Shown here piece after piece: positions 8,719-18,993 of a DNA stretch of 64,000 nt. The DNA is from Marinobacter salinus. Lineage in GTDB: Bacteria; Pseudomonadota; Gammaproteobacteria; Pseudomonadales; Oleiphilaceae. Positions within the stretch are counted from its first letter, which is position 1. Every line of letters starts with the position of its first letter. The position numbers and the translations under genes were made by a program. The DNA is taken from contig NZ_CP017715.1 in NCBI RefSeq assembly GCF_001854125.1, forward strand, positions 868,001 to 932,000. Direction: 5' to 3'. The notes under the pieces were generated by a model. It was not told the DNA's origin. It ran no database searches and was given only the letters and a program-made list of their open reading frames with translations.

Positions 8719-10487
8719 CCACTCCCGAACCCGCCCCGGCAACGGTCTCTCCGGACAGCAGCTGGGAGACCTACAAGCGTCTGCTCGCCTATGTTAAGCC
8801 GTTCTGGCTGGCTTTTTCGCTCGCTGTGGTTGGAAATGTGATTTACGCCGGGGCTTCCACTGGCATGGCTGCGGCAATGGAGTACGTCATTGCGGCCATT
8901 GAGAATCCGACTGAACAGAACCGTCTGTTACTGACATTGGTCATCGTCGGAGTATTTGCTCTGCGCGGCCTTGGCACATTCATGAGTCAGTACTTCATTA
9001 ACTATGTTGGACGTCAGGTCATCAATGCGCTGCGTAACAACGTTTTCGACCGGTTATTGAACCTGCCATCCCGGTACTTTGACGATAACGCATCCGGTCG
9101 CCTGGTATCGAAACTGACGTTTAATGTTGAGCAGGTGGCCGAGGCTACCACCAACGCAGTCACGATCAGCTTGCGCGAAGGCCTGACCATTGTCGGGCTG
9201 CTCGGCTTCATGCTTTACACGAACTGGAAATTGACGCTGATTTTCCTCGCAGTGGGGCCGCTAATAGGTCTTGTTGTGAACTACGCCAGCAAGCGGTTTC
9301 GCAAGATCAGCAAACGCATTCAGGGCTCTATGGGCGACATAACCCACGTGGCGTCGGAGTCCATTACCGGCTATCGCGTGGTTCGCACGTTTGGTGGCGA
9401 AGACTACGAGCAGCAGCGGTTCCGCGAGGTCAATGACCGCAACCTGAAACAGAGCCTCAAAATGGCATCGACCCAGGCGATTAGTGTTCCGATTATTCAG
9501 GTGCTGGTCGCTATCGCCATCGCTGCGTTGGTCTGGACTATGCTTGCACCGGAGATTCGGGGCGGTATGACAACGGGTCAGCTGGTCGCGTTTATTACGG
9601 CCGCCACGACCATGGCCAAGCCGATTCGGCAGGTAACTTCTGTGCACGCCAAGATCCAGAAAGGGGTGGCGGCAGCCTACGATGTGTTCGAGACTATTGA
9701 CGAGCAGCCTGAGCAGGATCCTGGCACCTACTCTCCGGACCGTGTAGAGGGAAGTATCAGTTTCGATAACGTGTCTTTCCGTTATCGGGATCAGCTCGAT
9801 AACGTTCTGGAAGGTATTTCACTCAATATTCCGGCCGGCCAGAGTGTTGCCCTTGTAGGTCGTTCCGGCAGCGGTAAATCAACGCTGGTCAGCTTGTTAC
9901 CCCGGTTCTATGAGTACACCGGTGGTGATATCCGTATTGATGACCATTCATTGCAGGAATACTCCCTGAAGGCCCTGCGTGCCCAGATTGCACTCGTCAC
10001 TCAGAGTGTTGTTCTGTTCAATGACACGATTGCGGCCAACATCGCCTACGGTGCCCTTCGCGACTGTAGCCGGGAAGAAGTCCGAGAGGCTGCGGCCAAG
10101 GCCCATGCCCTGGAGTTTATTGACCGAATGCCGGAGGGTCTCGATACCATGATCGGGGACAATGGGGTAATGCTGTCCGGAGGTCAGCGGCAACGACTGG
10201 CGATTGCTCGGGCACTGCTCAAGAACGCGCCGGTCCTGATTCTGGATGAGGCGACGTCCGCGCTGGATACGGAGTCGGAACGTCATATTCAGGACGCCCT
10301 GGAAACGGTTATGAAGGGCCGGACTACGCTGGTGATTGCACATCGGCTGTCTACCATTGAAAAGGCGGACAGGATTCTCGTGATGGACAACGGACGAATC
10401 GTGGAATCCGGCAGGCACGATGAGCTGCTGGCGGCAGGTGGAGCTTACGCTCAGTTGCATCAGATGCAGTTCAGCGAGCAGGCATGA
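8715..10487 (+). CDS. msbA: Lipid A export ABC transporter, permease/ATPase
   Basis: A 590-residue half-transporter with six transmembrane helices (about residues 30-310) fused to an ABC ATPase. Walker A is GRSGSGKSTL near residue 385, the signature is LSGGQRQR and Walker B is PVLILDEATSALD. The nucleotide domain has TQSVVLFNDTIAANIAYG, a stretch characteristic of MsbA. It flips core lipid A across the inner membrane. The GTG start overlaps the exbD stop, and its end overlaps lpxK by 4 bp, so lipid A export and 4'-phosphorylation are coupled. Confidence 0.96.
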   Translation: MTTPEPAPATVSPDSSWETYKRLLAYVKPFWLAFSLAVVGNVIYAGASTGMAAAMEYVIAAIENPTEQNRLLLTLVIVGVFALRGLGTFMSQYFINYVGRQVINALRNNVFDRLLNLPSRYFDDNASGRLVSKLTFNVEQVAEATTNAVTISLREGLTIVGLLGFMLYTNWKLTLIFLAVGPLIGLVVNYASKRFRKISKRIQGSMGDITHVASESITGYRVVRTFGGEDYEQQRFREVNDRNLKQSLKMASTQAISVPIIQVLVAIAIAALVWTMLAPEIRGGMTTGQLVAFITAATTMAKPIRQVTSVHAKIQKGVAAAYDVFETIDEQPEQDPGTYSPDRVEGSISFDNVSFRYRDQLDNVLEGISLNIPAGQSVALVGRSGSGKSTLVSLLPRFYEYTGGDIRIDDHSLQEYSLKALRAQIALVTQSVVLFNDTIAANIAYGALRDCSREEVREAAAKAHALEFIDRMPEGLDTMIGDNGVMLSGGQRQRLAIARALLKNAPVLILDEATSALDTESERHIQDALETVMKGRTTLVIAHRLSTIEKADRILVMDNGRIVESGRHDELLAAGGAYAQLHQMQFSEQA

Positions 10488-11512
10488 CGTCTGTGGTGGA
10501 TAAACTCTGGTATGGGAAGGGGCGCCCCCTCAGATTTCTCATGCCCTTGGCCTGGCTCTATAAAAACATTGCCGAATCCCGCCGACGGCAAGCCTGGAAG
10601 GCGAAGAACGAACCGCTACCGGTTCCGGTTATTGTTGTTGGCAACATCACTGCGGGTGGTACGGGCAAGTCGCCGTTGACTGCCTGGCTCGTCGGCCAGC
10701 TGAAGGATGCCGGGTGGCGACCGGTCATTGTCAGCAGGGGCTATGGTGGGAAGTCGTCGGAGTATCCGCTGTTGGTTTCGGCAGAGACAGACCCTTCCGA
10801 TGCCGGTGACGAACCGGTGATGCTGGCCCAGGCAACAGGGTGCCCTGTTGTGGTCGACCCTCAGCGGCGCCGAGGGGCGTCATGGGCTCTCGCTCATGAG
10901 CTGGGTGACATTCTGGTGTGTGACGATGGCCTGCAGCATTACCGATTGCCACGGGACCTTGAGCTTGCCGTTTTTGATGGTGCCCGCGGTATTGGCAATG
11001 GCGCTACAATTCCTGTTGGCCCCCTCCGTGAGCCAGTCTCCCGTTTATCTTCCGTCGACTACATTGTGGTTAATGGCGTGGAGAATGGATCGGGTGGGCA
11101 CTTGAAGAACTTCGATGGAATTGAGCATCCCCGGATTTATTCGATGACGCTTGAACCTGCCTCGCTGATTAACCTGAAAACAGGTGAAAGGCGTTCCCCC
11201 GGCGATCTCTGCGGTCAACGGGTTCGTGCCATTGCAGGTATCGGCAATCCCGGTCGCTTTTTCGATACACTAAGAAACCTGGGAGCCAGGGTGACTGAAG
11301 CGCCGTTTCCCGACCATCATCAATTCAAGGCCGGCGAATTGGAGACGGGCAAGAATGAGTGGGTAGTGATGACCGCCAAGGACGCCGTAAAATGCCGCCG
11401 GTTCGCAAGTCGAAACGTCTGGGTTCTGGCCGTGCAGGCCCGTTTACCTGAGGAGTTCTCGGAGTCAGTGCTATCGACAATCCGGGAATGCTCCAAGCAG
11501 TTAACCCCTTAA
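10484..11512 (+). CDS. lpxK: Tetraacyldisaccharide 4'-kinase
   Basis: A 342-residue membrane-associated kinase that phosphorylates the 4' position of the lipid A disaccharide precursor. The N-terminus contains an amphipathic membrane-binding region (LRFLMPLAWLYKNIAESRR). The P-loop is GNITAGGTGKSPLTAWL near residue 52. Also seen are SRGYGGK and the DDGLQHYRL motif, and AIAGIGNPGRFF in the C-terminal lobe. The start overlaps msbA by 4 bp. It is full length. Confidence 0.96.
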   Translation: MTSVVDKLWYGKGRPLRFLMPLAWLYKNIAESRRRQAWKAKNEPLPVPVIVVGNITAGGTGKSPLTAWLVGQLKDAGWRPVIVSRGYGGKSSEYPLLVSAETDPSDAGDEPVMLAQATGCPVVVDPQRRRGASWALAHELGDILVCDDGLQHYRLPRDLELAVFDGARGIGNGATIPVGPLREPVSRLSSVDYIVVNGVENGSGGHLKNFDGIEHPRIYSMTLEPASLINLKTGERRSPGDLCGQRVRAIAGIGNPGRFFDTLRNLGARVTEAPFPDHHQFKAGELETGKNEWVVMTAKDAVKCRRFASRNVWVLAVQARLPEEFSESVLSTIRECSKQLTP

Positions 11513-11531
11513 CCGTCAGTGAGAATGCATC

Positions 11532-11720
11532 ATGGATAAAAAACTGTTGGCTATGCTGGCATGCCCGGTATGCAAGGGCGATTTAAAGCTGAACGAAGCC
11601 AGAACGGAACTCATTTGTTATCAGGATGCCATGGCATTTCCTGTCCGTGAGGGCATTCCGGTGATGCTGGCAACGGAAGCTCGCACGTTATCTGCCGACG
11701 AGCGCCTCGAGAAACGCTAA
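11532..11720 (+). CDS. Trm112 family protein (YcaR-like)
   Basis: A 62-residue protein of the Trm112/UPF0434 family, conserved between lpxK and kdsB in gammaproteobacteria. It starts [18 protein letters not shown], with a CPVC knuckle, and continues with [17 protein letters not shown], the usual end of the domain. Family members in eukaryotes activate methyltransferases; the role of the bacterial protein is not settled. It is 19 bp after lpxK and 23 bp before kdsB, probably in the same operon. Confidence 0.92.
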   Translation: MDKKLLAMLACPVCKGDLKLNEARTELICYQDAMAFPVREGIPVMLATEARTLSADERLEKR

Positions 11721-11743
11721 ATCAACTTCAGGATTGTATACCC

Positions 11744-12538
11744 ATGTCTTTTACTGTCGTGATACCGGCCCGCTACGCTTCGAGTCGTCTGCCCGGGAAA
11801 CCGTTGGCGGATATCGCCGGTAAACCCATGGTTCAGCATGTGTATGAACGGGCGATGGAAAGCCGTGCCAACCGGGTTGTTGTCGCCACCGACGACGACA
11901 GAATCTATTCCGTCTGTGAGGAGTTTGGTGCCGAGGTGGTGATGACGTCACCCAACCACGCCACCGGCACCGACCGGCTGGAAGAGGTTGCCCGTAAGCT
12001 GGATTTTGAGCAAGAGCATCGGGTGGTGAACGTCCAGGGCGACGAACCCCTTATTCCTCCGGCGCTGATTAACCAGGTGGCGGACAATCTGAATCTGTAC
12101 CCGGACGCAGCGATTGCGACTTTGTGTGAACGAATCCACGATGTCGATCATGTGTTTAACCCTAATGTGGTGAAGGTGGTCTTTGATCATCGGGGAATGG
12201 CCCATTACTTCAGTCGTGCGCCGATTCCCTGGGCCCGCGACCTTTGGCAGAAGGGAAGTCCTCTGACCGACGTGGATGCTTCCTTACCGGATGCTGTCGG
12301 CTATTTCCGTCATATTGGTGTCTACGGATACCGCGCCAGCGTCCTTGGTCAGTTTGTCCAATGGGCCCCCGCGCCAACGGAGAAAGTGGAGTCTCTGGAG
12401 CAGCTTCGCGCGCTTTATCATGGTGCTGTGATTCACGTGGATATTGCGGCGGAGAATCCGCCCGCGGGGGTCGACACCCTTGCCGATCTGGAACGCATCC
12501 GGACATGGATGGAAGCAGGGAGCGAGCACAATGGGTGA
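11744..12538 (+). CDS. kdsB: 3-deoxy-manno-octulosonate cytidylyltransferase (CMP-KDO synthetase)
   Basis: A 264-residue nucleotidyltransferase that activates KDO with CTP for lipopolysaccharide inner-core synthesis. The N-terminal [19 protein letters not shown] binds [15 protein letters not shown] near residue 95 carries the metal-binding Asp, and [11 protein letters not shown] and [17 protein letters not shown] are family hallmarks. The ATG overlaps nothing upstream; the end overlaps the LMW-PTP gene by 8 bp. Confidence 0.96.
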   Translation: MSFTVVIPARYASSRLPGKPLADIAGKPMVQHVYERAMESRANRVVVATDDDRIYSVCEEFGAEVVMTSPNHATGTDRLEEVARKLDFEQEHRVVNVQGDEPLIPPALINQVADNLNLYPDAAIATLCERIHDVDHVFNPNVVKVVFDHRGMAHYFSRAPIPWARDLWQKGSPLTDVDASLPDAVGYFRHIGVYGYRASVLGQFVQWAPAPTEKVESLEQLRALYHGAVIHVDIAAENPPAGVDTLADLERIRTWMEAGSEHNG

Positions 12539-13010
12539 GCGGGTAAAGGTTCTTTTTGTCTGTCTTGGAAACATATGCCGATCTCCCAGTGCCGAGGGAT
12601 TATTCCGTTCAGTGGTGGACGCTGCGGGTCTAGGGGATCGCGTAGCAATTGATTCATGTGGAACCGGACACTGGCATATAGGCAAGGCGCCCGACCCGAG
12701 AGCGATAGCCGCCGCCCGTAAGCGGGGGGTTGATATCAGTGATCTCAGGGCGCGTCAGTTTGTTGCTGAGGATCTGGATAACTTTGATTATGTGCTGGTT
12801 ATGGACCGTCAGAACCTGGCGGACCTCAAGGAAATCTGGCACCAGAACGGCAGCACGCCGCCGACATTGTTTCTTGGCTATGGCCGGTCCGGATATCAGG
12901 AGGTCCCGGATCCCTACTACGGTGGTGATGCCGGTTTTGACCTGGTACTGGACCTCATCCATGAGGCTGGGGAGGGATTGCTTGCCGACATCCGGGAGCG
13001 TCTGGCTTGA
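12531..13010 (+). CDS. Low-molecular-weight protein-tyrosine phosphatase
   Basis: A 159-residue cytosolic phosphatase. The P-loop CLGNICRSP (CX5R-S) lies at residues 11-19, and the general acid aspartate is in VPDPYYGG near residue 125. The ATG at 12531 gives the standard N-terminus [14 protein letters not shown]. It lies between kdsB and murB with overlaps at both ends, the same location as in Pseudomonas. In other bacteria relatives control exopolysaccharide tyrosine kinases; no partner kinase is seen here, so the substrate is unknown. Confidence 0.92.
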   Translation: MGERVKVLFVCLGNICRSPSAEGLFRSVVDAAGLGDRVAIDSCGTGHWHIGKAPDPRAIAAARKRGVDISDLRARQFVAEDLDNFDYVLVMDRQNLADLKEIWHQNGSTPPTLFLGYGRSGYQEVPDPYYGGDAGFDLVLDLIHEAGEGLLADIRERLA

Positions 13011-14047
13011 GCCGTACAACGGAACCCAGCGAATACATTGAACTGGAAGGCTTCAACACACTGCATGTCGCTGCTGTGGCGCGTTTCTATGTGGAAGTTC
13101 ATGACACCAGGGAGTTGAGCGAGGCCCTTGAGTGGGCGCAGCAGAAGGGTGTCGGTGTTCTGATTCTCGGCGGTGGCAGTAATCTGGTGTTTGACGGCGA
13201 CTACCAGGGCCTGGTGATCCGGATCTGCATTTACGGTCGTCACTGGGAACGGGTGTCGGGCCATGAAGCTACTCTGGTCCTGGGGGCCGGGGAGAACTGG
13301 CATGAAGCGGTCCTGTATGCGGCCCGTGCGGGATACCGCGGCATCGAAAATCTGGCCCTGATTCCCGGAACCGCCGGTGCAGCACCGGTGCAGAATATCG
13401 GCGCCTACGGTGTTGAGCTTTCCGACACGCTGGTGTCGGTCACTGCGTTGGATCGCCAATCGAACACGCTCGTCGAGCTTGGCAACAAGGAGTGCCAATT
13501 TGGCTATCGTGACAGTTTGTTCAAGCAAACGCCCGGGCGTTATGTCATTACCGGGATTCATCTGGCACTGTCTCGCGAAAAGCCGATGAGCCTGGGTTAC
13601 CGCGATCTTGAGGAGTATCTCGGAGGCACGGTTGATGAAGAACTGGAACCCGCTGATGTCGCCGAAGCGGTCATGGCGATTCGCCGTCGTAAACTACCGG
13701 ACCCGGCAATAACTCCCAATGCTGGTAGTTTTTTCAAAAACCCGGTGGTTCCTGAGGCAACATTTGAAAAGCTTAAATCCGTTTATCCTGATGTTGTTGG
13801 CTACCCGCAGCCCCAGGGTGTGAAGCTCGCAGCGGCCTGGCTCATTGATCAAACTGGCTGGAAAGGATTTCGCAATGAGCGTGTGGGGGTACACAATCGG
13901 CAGGCACTGGTACTGATTAATCATTCTGGCGGGACGGGGCGGGATATTCTGGCACTGGCTAACCGGATCCGCGCGTCAGTATTAGAACAATTCGATGTGG
14001 AGCTTGAAATGGAGCCCGGGATCGTCCGTTCGGTGAATATGGGCTAG
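13007..14047 (+). CDS. murB: UDP-N-acetylenolpyruvoylglucosamine reductase
   Basis: A 346-residue FAD enzyme reducing UDP-GlcNAc-enolpyruvate to UDP-MurNAc in peptidoglycan synthesis. The FAD-binding PCMH domain shows ILGGGSNLVFDGDYQGLVI and the IPGTAGAAPVQNIGAYG motif. The C-terminal part has NAGSFFKNPVV, whose serine is the proton donor, and AAWLIDQTGWKG. Length and lack of a large deletion match the E. coli type I enzyme. The start is TTG, overlapping the phosphatase stop (TTGA). It ends the envelope operon and faces proS. Confidence 0.95.
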   Translation: MSRTTEPSEYIELEGFNTLHVAAVARFYVEVHDTRELSEALEWAQQKGVGVLILGGGSNLVFDGDYQGLVIRICIYGRHWERVSGHEATLVLGAGENWHEAVLYAARAGYRGIENLALIPGTAGAAPVQNIGAYGVELSDTLVSVTALDRQSNTLVELGNKECQFGYRDSLFKQTPGRYVITGIHLALSREKPMSLGYRDLEEYLGGTVDEELEPADVAEAVMAIRRRKLPDPAITPNAGSFFKNPVVPEATFEKLKSVYPDVVGYPQPQGVKLAAAWLIDQTGWKGFRNERVGVHNRQALVLINHSGGTGRDILALANRIRASVLEQFDVELEMEPGIVRSVNMG

Positions 14048-14081
14048 CGCCAGTCACGCGACTGCCGCCAGCCCACAGGGA

Positions 14082-15815
14082 TCAGAGCCCTTTGCGTGGA
14101 GACGAGTTAACTAGAAAGGGCAGGGCTTCTGCAACAGGGATGTCCTGTTTGTCTGTATCGCGACGCCCCTTGTATTCGAGCGTGCCCGCCGCCAGCCCGC
14201 GATCGGAAACTACGAATCGGTGCGGAATGCCAATCAGTTCCATATCGGCAAATTTGACACCCGGACGCTCATTCCTGTCGTCCAGTAGCACGTCGTAACC
14301 CGCCTGGCGGAGCTGCTCGTAGAGTTTCTCGCCAGCTTCCGCCACGGTTGGTGATTTGTGGGCATTGAGCGTCACAATCGCAACTTGAAACGGCGCGATG
14401 GCATCCGGCCAGATAATCCCTTTGTCATCGTGATTCTGTTCTATGGAGGCGGCAACAATCCGCGATACACCAACTCCGTAGCAACCCATTTCCATGCTGA
14501 CACTTTTTCCGTTCTCATCCAGGACGGTGGCATTCATGGCCTTGCTGTACTTGTTGCCCAGTTTGAAAATATGGCCAACCTCAATGCCCCGGCGGATTTC
14601 CAGAGTGCCCTGACCATCCGGGCTGGCGTCACCCTCCACAACATTACGGATATCTTCGACACGATCGAGCGCTACGTCACGCTGCCAGTTTACGCCGGTC
14701 AGGTGAACATCGTTCTTGTTGGCACCGCAGACAAAATCAGACAGGTGAGCGGCGCTGCGATCGACAATAACCGGCACAGTCAGATTGACCGGACCGATGG
14801 AGCCAGGCTTGCAGCCAACTGCTTTCTCGATTTCTTCATCAGTGGCCATTGTCAGTGGCTCTGCAATGCCTTGAAGGTTCTCCGCCTTGATCTCGTTAAG
14901 GGTATGGTCACCACGCAGGATCAGCGCAATGAGGCCTGCGTTGCCGTCTTCATCGGCCTCGGACTTCACCAGGAGCGTCTTGACGGTTCGGGTTGCGTCG
15001 ATGCCAAGGAACTCGGAAACCGCATCAATTGTGCGCTTGTCCGGGGTAGACACTTCCTTTAGCTCTTCTGTCGGCGCCGGGCGCTCTCCGGCTGGCGCAA
15101 CGGCCTCGGCCTTTTCGATATTCGCTGCGTAATCGCTGTTTGTGCTGAAAACGATGTCGTCCTCGCCCGAGGAGGCCAGAACATGAAACTCATGGGAGGC
15201 ACTACCGCCGATGGCGCCAGAGTCGGCCTGTACCGGCCGGTAATCCAGGCCCAGTCGGTCAAAAATGGCGCAGTAGGTGCGGTGCATCACCTGATAGGTT
15301 TCATTCAGGGATTCGCTGTTCAGATGGAAGGAATAGGCATCCTTCATGATGAACTCGCGGGCACGCATCACTCCAAACCTTGGACGCCGCTCATCGCGGA
15401 ACTTGGTCTGGATCTGGTAGAAGTTCGCCGGCAGTTCTTTGTAGCTACTCAGTTCATTCCGGACCAGATCGGTAATGACCTCCTCGTGGGTCGGGCCGAA
15501 GCAGAATTCCCGACCGTGGCGGTCATTCATGCGAAGCAGCTCGCCACCATACTGGGTCCAGCGGCCGGACTCTTCCCAGAGCTCGGCGGGCTGGACGGCC
15601 GGCATTAGAACTTCCTGAGCTCCACTCTTGTCCATTTCTTCGCGAACAATCCGCTCAACCTTGCGCAGGGTACGTAATCCCATGGGTAGCCAGGTATACA
15701 GTCCGGCTGCAAGCTTGCGGATCATGCCTGCCCGCAGCATGAGCTGGTGGCTGATAATCTCGGCGTCTGCAGGAGTCTCTTTCTGGGTCGCAATCAGGTA
15801 ACGGCTTGCTCGCAT
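14082..15815 (-). CDS. proS: Prolyl-tRNA synthetase
   Basis: A 577-residue class II aminoacyl-tRNA synthetase of the bacterial type. Motif 1 region is [27 protein letters not shown], motif 2 is [28 protein letters not shown], and motif 3 is [13 protein letters not shown]. The editing (INS) domain, about residues 230-400, contains [10 protein letters not shown] and [12 protein letters not shown]. The anticodon-binding domain is at the C-terminus. It stands alone, convergent with murB. Confidence 0.97.
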   Translation of the reverse strand: MRASRYLIATQKETPADAEIISHQLMLRAGMIRKLAAGLYTWLPMGLRTLRKVERIVREEMDKSGAQEVLMPAVQPAELWEESGRWTQYGGELLRMNDRHGREFCFGPTHEEVITDLVRNELSSYKELPANFYQIQTKFRDERRPRFGVMRAREFIMKDAYSFHLNSESLNETYQVMHRTYCAIFDRLGLDYRPVQADSGAIGGSASHEFHVLASSGEDDIVFSTNSDYAANIEKAEAVAPAGERPAPTEELKEVSTPDKRTIDAVSEFLGIDATRTVKTLLVKSEADEDGNAGLIALILRGDHTLNEIKAENLQGIAEPLTMATDEEIEKAVGCKPGSIGPVNLTVPVIVDRSAAHLSDFVCGANKNDVHLTGVNWQRDVALDRVEDIRNVVEGDASPDGQGTLEIRRGIEVGHIFKLGNKYSKAMNATVLDENGKSVSMEMGCYGVGVSRIVAASIEQNHDDKGIIWPDAIAPFQVAIVTLNAHKSPTVAEAGEKLYEQLRQAGYDVLLDDRNERPGVKFADMELIGIPHRFVVSDRGLAAGTLEYKGRRDTDKQDIPVAEALPFLVNSSPRKGL

Positions 15816-15939
15816 CGTGTCTTCCGTTTGGTTCAGATCAGTGTTGTTAGACTAATGGACAGGCGGCGGTTGGCCCGCCGAAGCCTTTATTTGTCGTAAA
15901 GTGGTCATTATTGTACGGAGCCTGCATCACAAGGTACAG

Positions 15940-16557
15940 ATGATGACCGATGAAACTATCGATGTTGCACCAAGGCGGCGCCCGGTCCAGGCGCGTAGTC
16001 GGGAAAGGGTAGACACCATTCTCCGTCACGCCGCTGCCATCTTTCATGAAACCGGCGTCGATGCCGCCAGCATGTCCGCCATTGCGCGTGAAGCCGGCAT
16101 GTCGTTGGCATCGCTCTACCGGTATTTTCCCAATAAGGCCGCAATTGTCCATGCGATTGCCGAGCTTCATGTGGAAAAGATGGAAACGGCCTTGCGTGAA
16201 AGGCTTCCGGAGCTCAGCCTGATGGATGCAGTCGGCGAGCTAATCGACCAGTTTTATGAGTTCTATCGCAACGAGCCGGCTTACTCCGCTATCTGGAGTG
16301 GCGTCGAGGCGATGCCGGAACTCCGCGATCTTGACCTGCGGGAGCTTTACAGTAATGCCCGTGACCTGGATGCCCGGCTGAAAGAGGAATGTCCGCAGAT
16401 TCCCGCAGACCGACGATGGACTGCCAGTCTGTTGTTGCCGCGATCAACCGGGACCATACTCCGTCTGGCAGTGACGCTCCCGGAAAAGCAGGCGCGCCAG
16501 TTGGTGGAAGAGCTCAAGTGCATGGCCAGTGCCTATGTGCGCGAGCTGATCCGCTGA
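15940..16557 (+). CDS. TetR family transcriptional regulator
   Basis: A 205-residue regulator. The N-terminal TetR helix-turn-helix is clear: RERVDTILRHAAAIFHETG, then MSAIAREAGMSLASLYRYFPNKAAIV at about residues 40-66. The C-terminal ligand domain, with LMDAVGELIDQFYEFYRNEPAYSAIWSG, is not recognisable as a specific class. The start is ATG at 15940 (MMTDE) or 15943, with an AAGG site just upstream; an upstream GTG at 15901 is less likely. The neighbouring proS and lrp genes give no clear target. Its stop is 2 bp from the convergent lrp stop. Confidence 0.85.
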   Translation: MMTDETIDVAPRRRPVQARSRERVDTILRHAAAIFHETGVDAASMSAIAREAGMSLASLYRYFPNKAAIVHAIAELHVEKMETALRERLPELSLMDAVGELIDQFYEFYRNEPAYSAIWSGVEAMPELRDLDLRELYSNARDLDARLKEECPQIPADRRWTASLLLPRSTGTILRLAVTLPEKQARQLVEELKCMASAYVRELIR

Positions 16558-16558
16558 T

Positions 16559-17056
16559 TCAGGACAGATAGCCCAGGGGCAGGGCCGTACTGTCAATGAC
16601 GCGCCTGAGCACAAAGCTTGAGTGCACACCACTGACCCCCTGAATCCGGGTAATGCGGTTGAGCAGGAAATGGTGGTAATGATCCATATCAGGTACCACC
16701 ACCTTCAGCATGTAGTCCGCGTCCTGCCCGGTGATCAAGTAGCATTCCTGGACCTCCGGATACTCGGCGACCTGTTCCTCAAAGGCGGAGAAACGTTCAG
16801 GCGTGTGGCGGTCCATGCCGATGAGAATTATAGCGGTCAGGGAGAGCCCCAGCTTTTTGTGATCAAGAATGGTCACCGTTCGGACGATAATGCCAGCCTC
16901 CTCCAGTGCCCTCACGCGCCTCAGGCACGGAGAGGGAGATAGCCCGACTTTGTCTGCCAGCTCCTGATTGGTCAAGGAACCATCTTGCTGGACCTGTTCC
17001 AGTATTCGGCGATCCGTTTTATCGATTTTTACAAGGGCTTCTGTCTTTATAGGCAT
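16559..17056 (-). CDS. lrp: Lrp/AsnC family transcriptional regulator
   Basis: A 165-residue regulator with an N-terminal winged helix (TDRRILEQVQQDGSLTNQEL, then LSPSPCLRRVRALEEAGII) and a C-terminal RAM domain (VQECYLITGQDADYMLKVVVPD). The C-terminal domain binds amino acids and forms octamers or hexadecamers in this family. It is divergent from leuA across a 144-bp AT-rich gap, so leucine-responsive or autogenous control of leuA is plausible but not shown. Whether it is the global Lrp or a local paralogue cannot be told from one window. Confidence 0.9.
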   Translation of the reverse strand: MPIKTEALVKIDKTDRRILEQVQQDGSLTNQELADKVGLSPSPCLRRVRALEEAGIIVRTVTILDHKKLGLSLTAIILIGMDRHTPERFSAFEEQVAEYPEVQECYLITGQDADYMLKVVVPDMDHYHHFLLNRITRIQGVSGVHSSFVLRRVIDSTALPLGYLS

Positions 17057-17200
17057 AGTATTGCGCTTACCTTTGGAATATTGGCTTATTATAGCTAATA
17101 AATGGTCTATGGGAGGAAAATAGCAATCAAATGCCTGGAAATTCGCGTTAACCTGATGCTATCGAATTAGTTATCCCGGCAATCGCAAGGAATTACCCCA

Positions 17201-18895
17201 ATGTCATTTGATCATCGCAAGTATGTTGCTTTTAAGCCTGTTGCTAAAACGGATCGCCGATGGCCAGACAAGGTCATCGAAAAGGCGCCAACCTGGTGTG
17301 CGGTTGATCTTCGGGACGGCAATCAGGCATTGGTCAAACCCATGTCCATTGCCCAGAAGCAGAGGATGTTCGACCTGCTGGTGAAACTGGGCTTTAAGGA
17401 AATCGAGATCGGGTTCCCGGCTGCCAGTCAGCCCGATTTTGATTTTTGCCGGAAGCTGATTGAAGAAAACCGTGTTCCGGATGATGTCAAAATCCAGGTT
17501 TTGACCCAGGCAAGGCCCGAGTTGATTGAGCGTACTTACGAGGCCCTGAAAGGTGCGAAGAGGGCGATCGTACATGTTTACAACTCAACCTCCACGGTGC
17601 AGCGCGAACAGGTGTTTGGTCTTGATCGCGCAGGCATCAGAGAGATTGCCGTCAATGGCGCCACGCTGGTGCGGGATATTGCTGCCCGCCATCCGGAAAC
17701 CGAATGGACTTTTCAGTACTCTCCGGAGAGCTTTACCGGAACGGAGCTGGATTTTGCGGCTGAGGTGATCGATTCGGTAACCGGAGTCTGGCGGCCTGAT
17801 CTGGGCCAGCCAGTCATTATCAACCTGCCGGCGACGGTGGAGATGGCTACGCCGAATGTGTTTGCTGACCAGATCGAGTGGATCTGTGATCGTATTCAGC
17901 GCCGCGAACATCTCAGTATCAGTGTGCATACCCATAATGATCGTGGTTGTGGGGTAGCGGCCGCGGAGCTGGCCGTAATGGCGGGGGCCGATCGGGTCGA
18001 GGGAACACTGATGGGCAACGGTGAACGCACAGGTAATATGGACCTGGTGACGATGGCCATGAATCTCTATTCCCAGGGCATTGATCCGACGCTTGACCTG
18101 TCCGGTATGGCAGAAATCACTGAAGTGGTGGAAGCGTGCACTGAAATTTCGACCCACCCGCGCCATCCCTATGCCGGCGAGCTGGTTTTCACTGCGTTTT
18201 CCGGCAGTCACCAGGATGCAATTCGCAAGTGTCTGTCGCGTCGCCAGGAAGGTGATGCATGGAATGTCGCCTATTTGCCCATCGACCCGTTCGATGTCGG
18301 GCGCCGTTATGAGGAGGTGGTACGCATCAACAGTCAGTCCGGAAAGGGCGGTGTCGCTTATGTGCTGGAACGCGATTACAACATCAGCCTGCCACGCTGG
18401 CTGCAAATCGAATTCAGCAAGGTGGTTCAGCGTGAAGCCGAAACCAACGGCGGCGAAATTGATTCCCTGACCATTCACCGGCTGTTCGAGGACCGTTACC
18501 TGAAGGTTCCTGAAGACTGGGCCCTGCGCTCTTATGATTTGCATCGCGACGAGAACGGCGTGCGCGCCGAGGTGTCGGTTGGGGCGGTGAATGGGTCCAT
18601 TGCTCTGGAAGGCTATGGGTTAGGTGCAGTGGAAGCGGTCTCGGACGCGCTCAAACATCGCTTTGGTATTTCGATAGCGGTTGAGGCTTATGATGAATTT
18701 GCGTTAGGCGAGGGAACCAATGCAAATGCACTTGCCTGCATCCGCCTGACGGCTAACGGACAACATTGCAGTGCCGCGGCGCTCGCCGAAGATACAACAT
18801 CGGCCACACTTCAGGCGCTGCTTTCGGCGGTGGCACAGGTAGCGGGGGCTGAATTACCCGCACGGAGCCTGGAAGGTCAAGAGGTCAGTGCCTGA
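17201..18895 (+). CDS. leuA: 2-isopropylmalate synthase (LeuA type 2)
   Basis: A 564-residue enzyme condensing acetyl-CoA and 2-oxoisovalerate, the first committed step of leucine synthesis. The TIM-barrel start is APTWCAVDLRDGNQALVKPMS near residue 30, where RDGNQ is the type 2 form of the metal-binding motif. The metal histidines are in SVHTHNDRG near residue 245. The C-terminal regulatory domain, with VGAVNGSIALEGYG and ALGEGTNANALACI, mediates leucine feedback. An AAGGA site precedes the ATG by 9 nt. It is followed by a strong bidirectional terminator. Confidence 0.96.
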   Translation: MSFDHRKYVAFKPVAKTDRRWPDKVIEKAPTWCAVDLRDGNQALVKPMSIAQKQRMFDLLVKLGFKEIEIGFPAASQPDFDFCRKLIEENRVPDDVKIQVLTQARPELIERTYEALKGAKRAIVHVYNSTSTVQREQVFGLDRAGIREIAVNGATLVRDIAARHPETEWTFQYSPESFTGTELDFAAEVIDSVTGVWRPDLGQPVIINLPATVEMATPNVFADQIEWICDRIQRREHLSISVHTHNDRGCGVAAAELAVMAGADRVEGTLMGNGERTGNMDLVTMAMNLYSQGIDPTLDLSGMAEITEVVEACTEISTHPRHPYAGELVFTAFSGSHQDAIRKCLSRRQEGDAWNVAYLPIDPFDVGRRYEEVVRINSQSGKGGVAYVLERDYNISLPRWLQIEFSKVVQREAETNGGEIDSLTIHRLFEDRYLKVPEDWALRSYDLHRDENGVRAEVSVGAVNGSIALEGYGLGAVEAVSDALKHRFGISIAVEAYDEFALGEGTNANALACIRLTANGQHCSAAALAEDTTSATLQALLSAVAQVAGAELPARSLEGQEVSA

Positions 18896-18921
18896 ACAGG
18901 AAAGAAAAAAAGCGGAAATGA

Positions 18922-18949
18922 AATAAGCCGGCACGAGTGCCGGCTTATT
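18922..18949. terminator. Bidirectional intrinsic terminator between leuA and the cold-shock gene
   Basis: A perfect 13-bp inverted repeat, AATAAGCCGGCAC and its complement, around a GA centre (4-nt loop if the closing pair opens). It is flanked by A-rich DNA on the left and AATTTT on the right, so it can stop transcription from leuA (+) and from the convergent cold-shock gene (-). Confidence 0.88.
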
Positions 18950-18993
18950 AATTTTCCCATGCCCGTGAGGGGCAAAGGACGGAAGTGATAACC

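Noticed and set aside
17057..17200. Leucine leader peptide or attenuator before leuA.
   Set aside because: No run of Leu codons and no terminator/antiterminator pair is visible in the 144-bp gap.
17585..18544. A 319-codon open frame antisense to leuA.
   Set aside because: leuA is intact on the plus strand and the antisense product has no recognisable motif.
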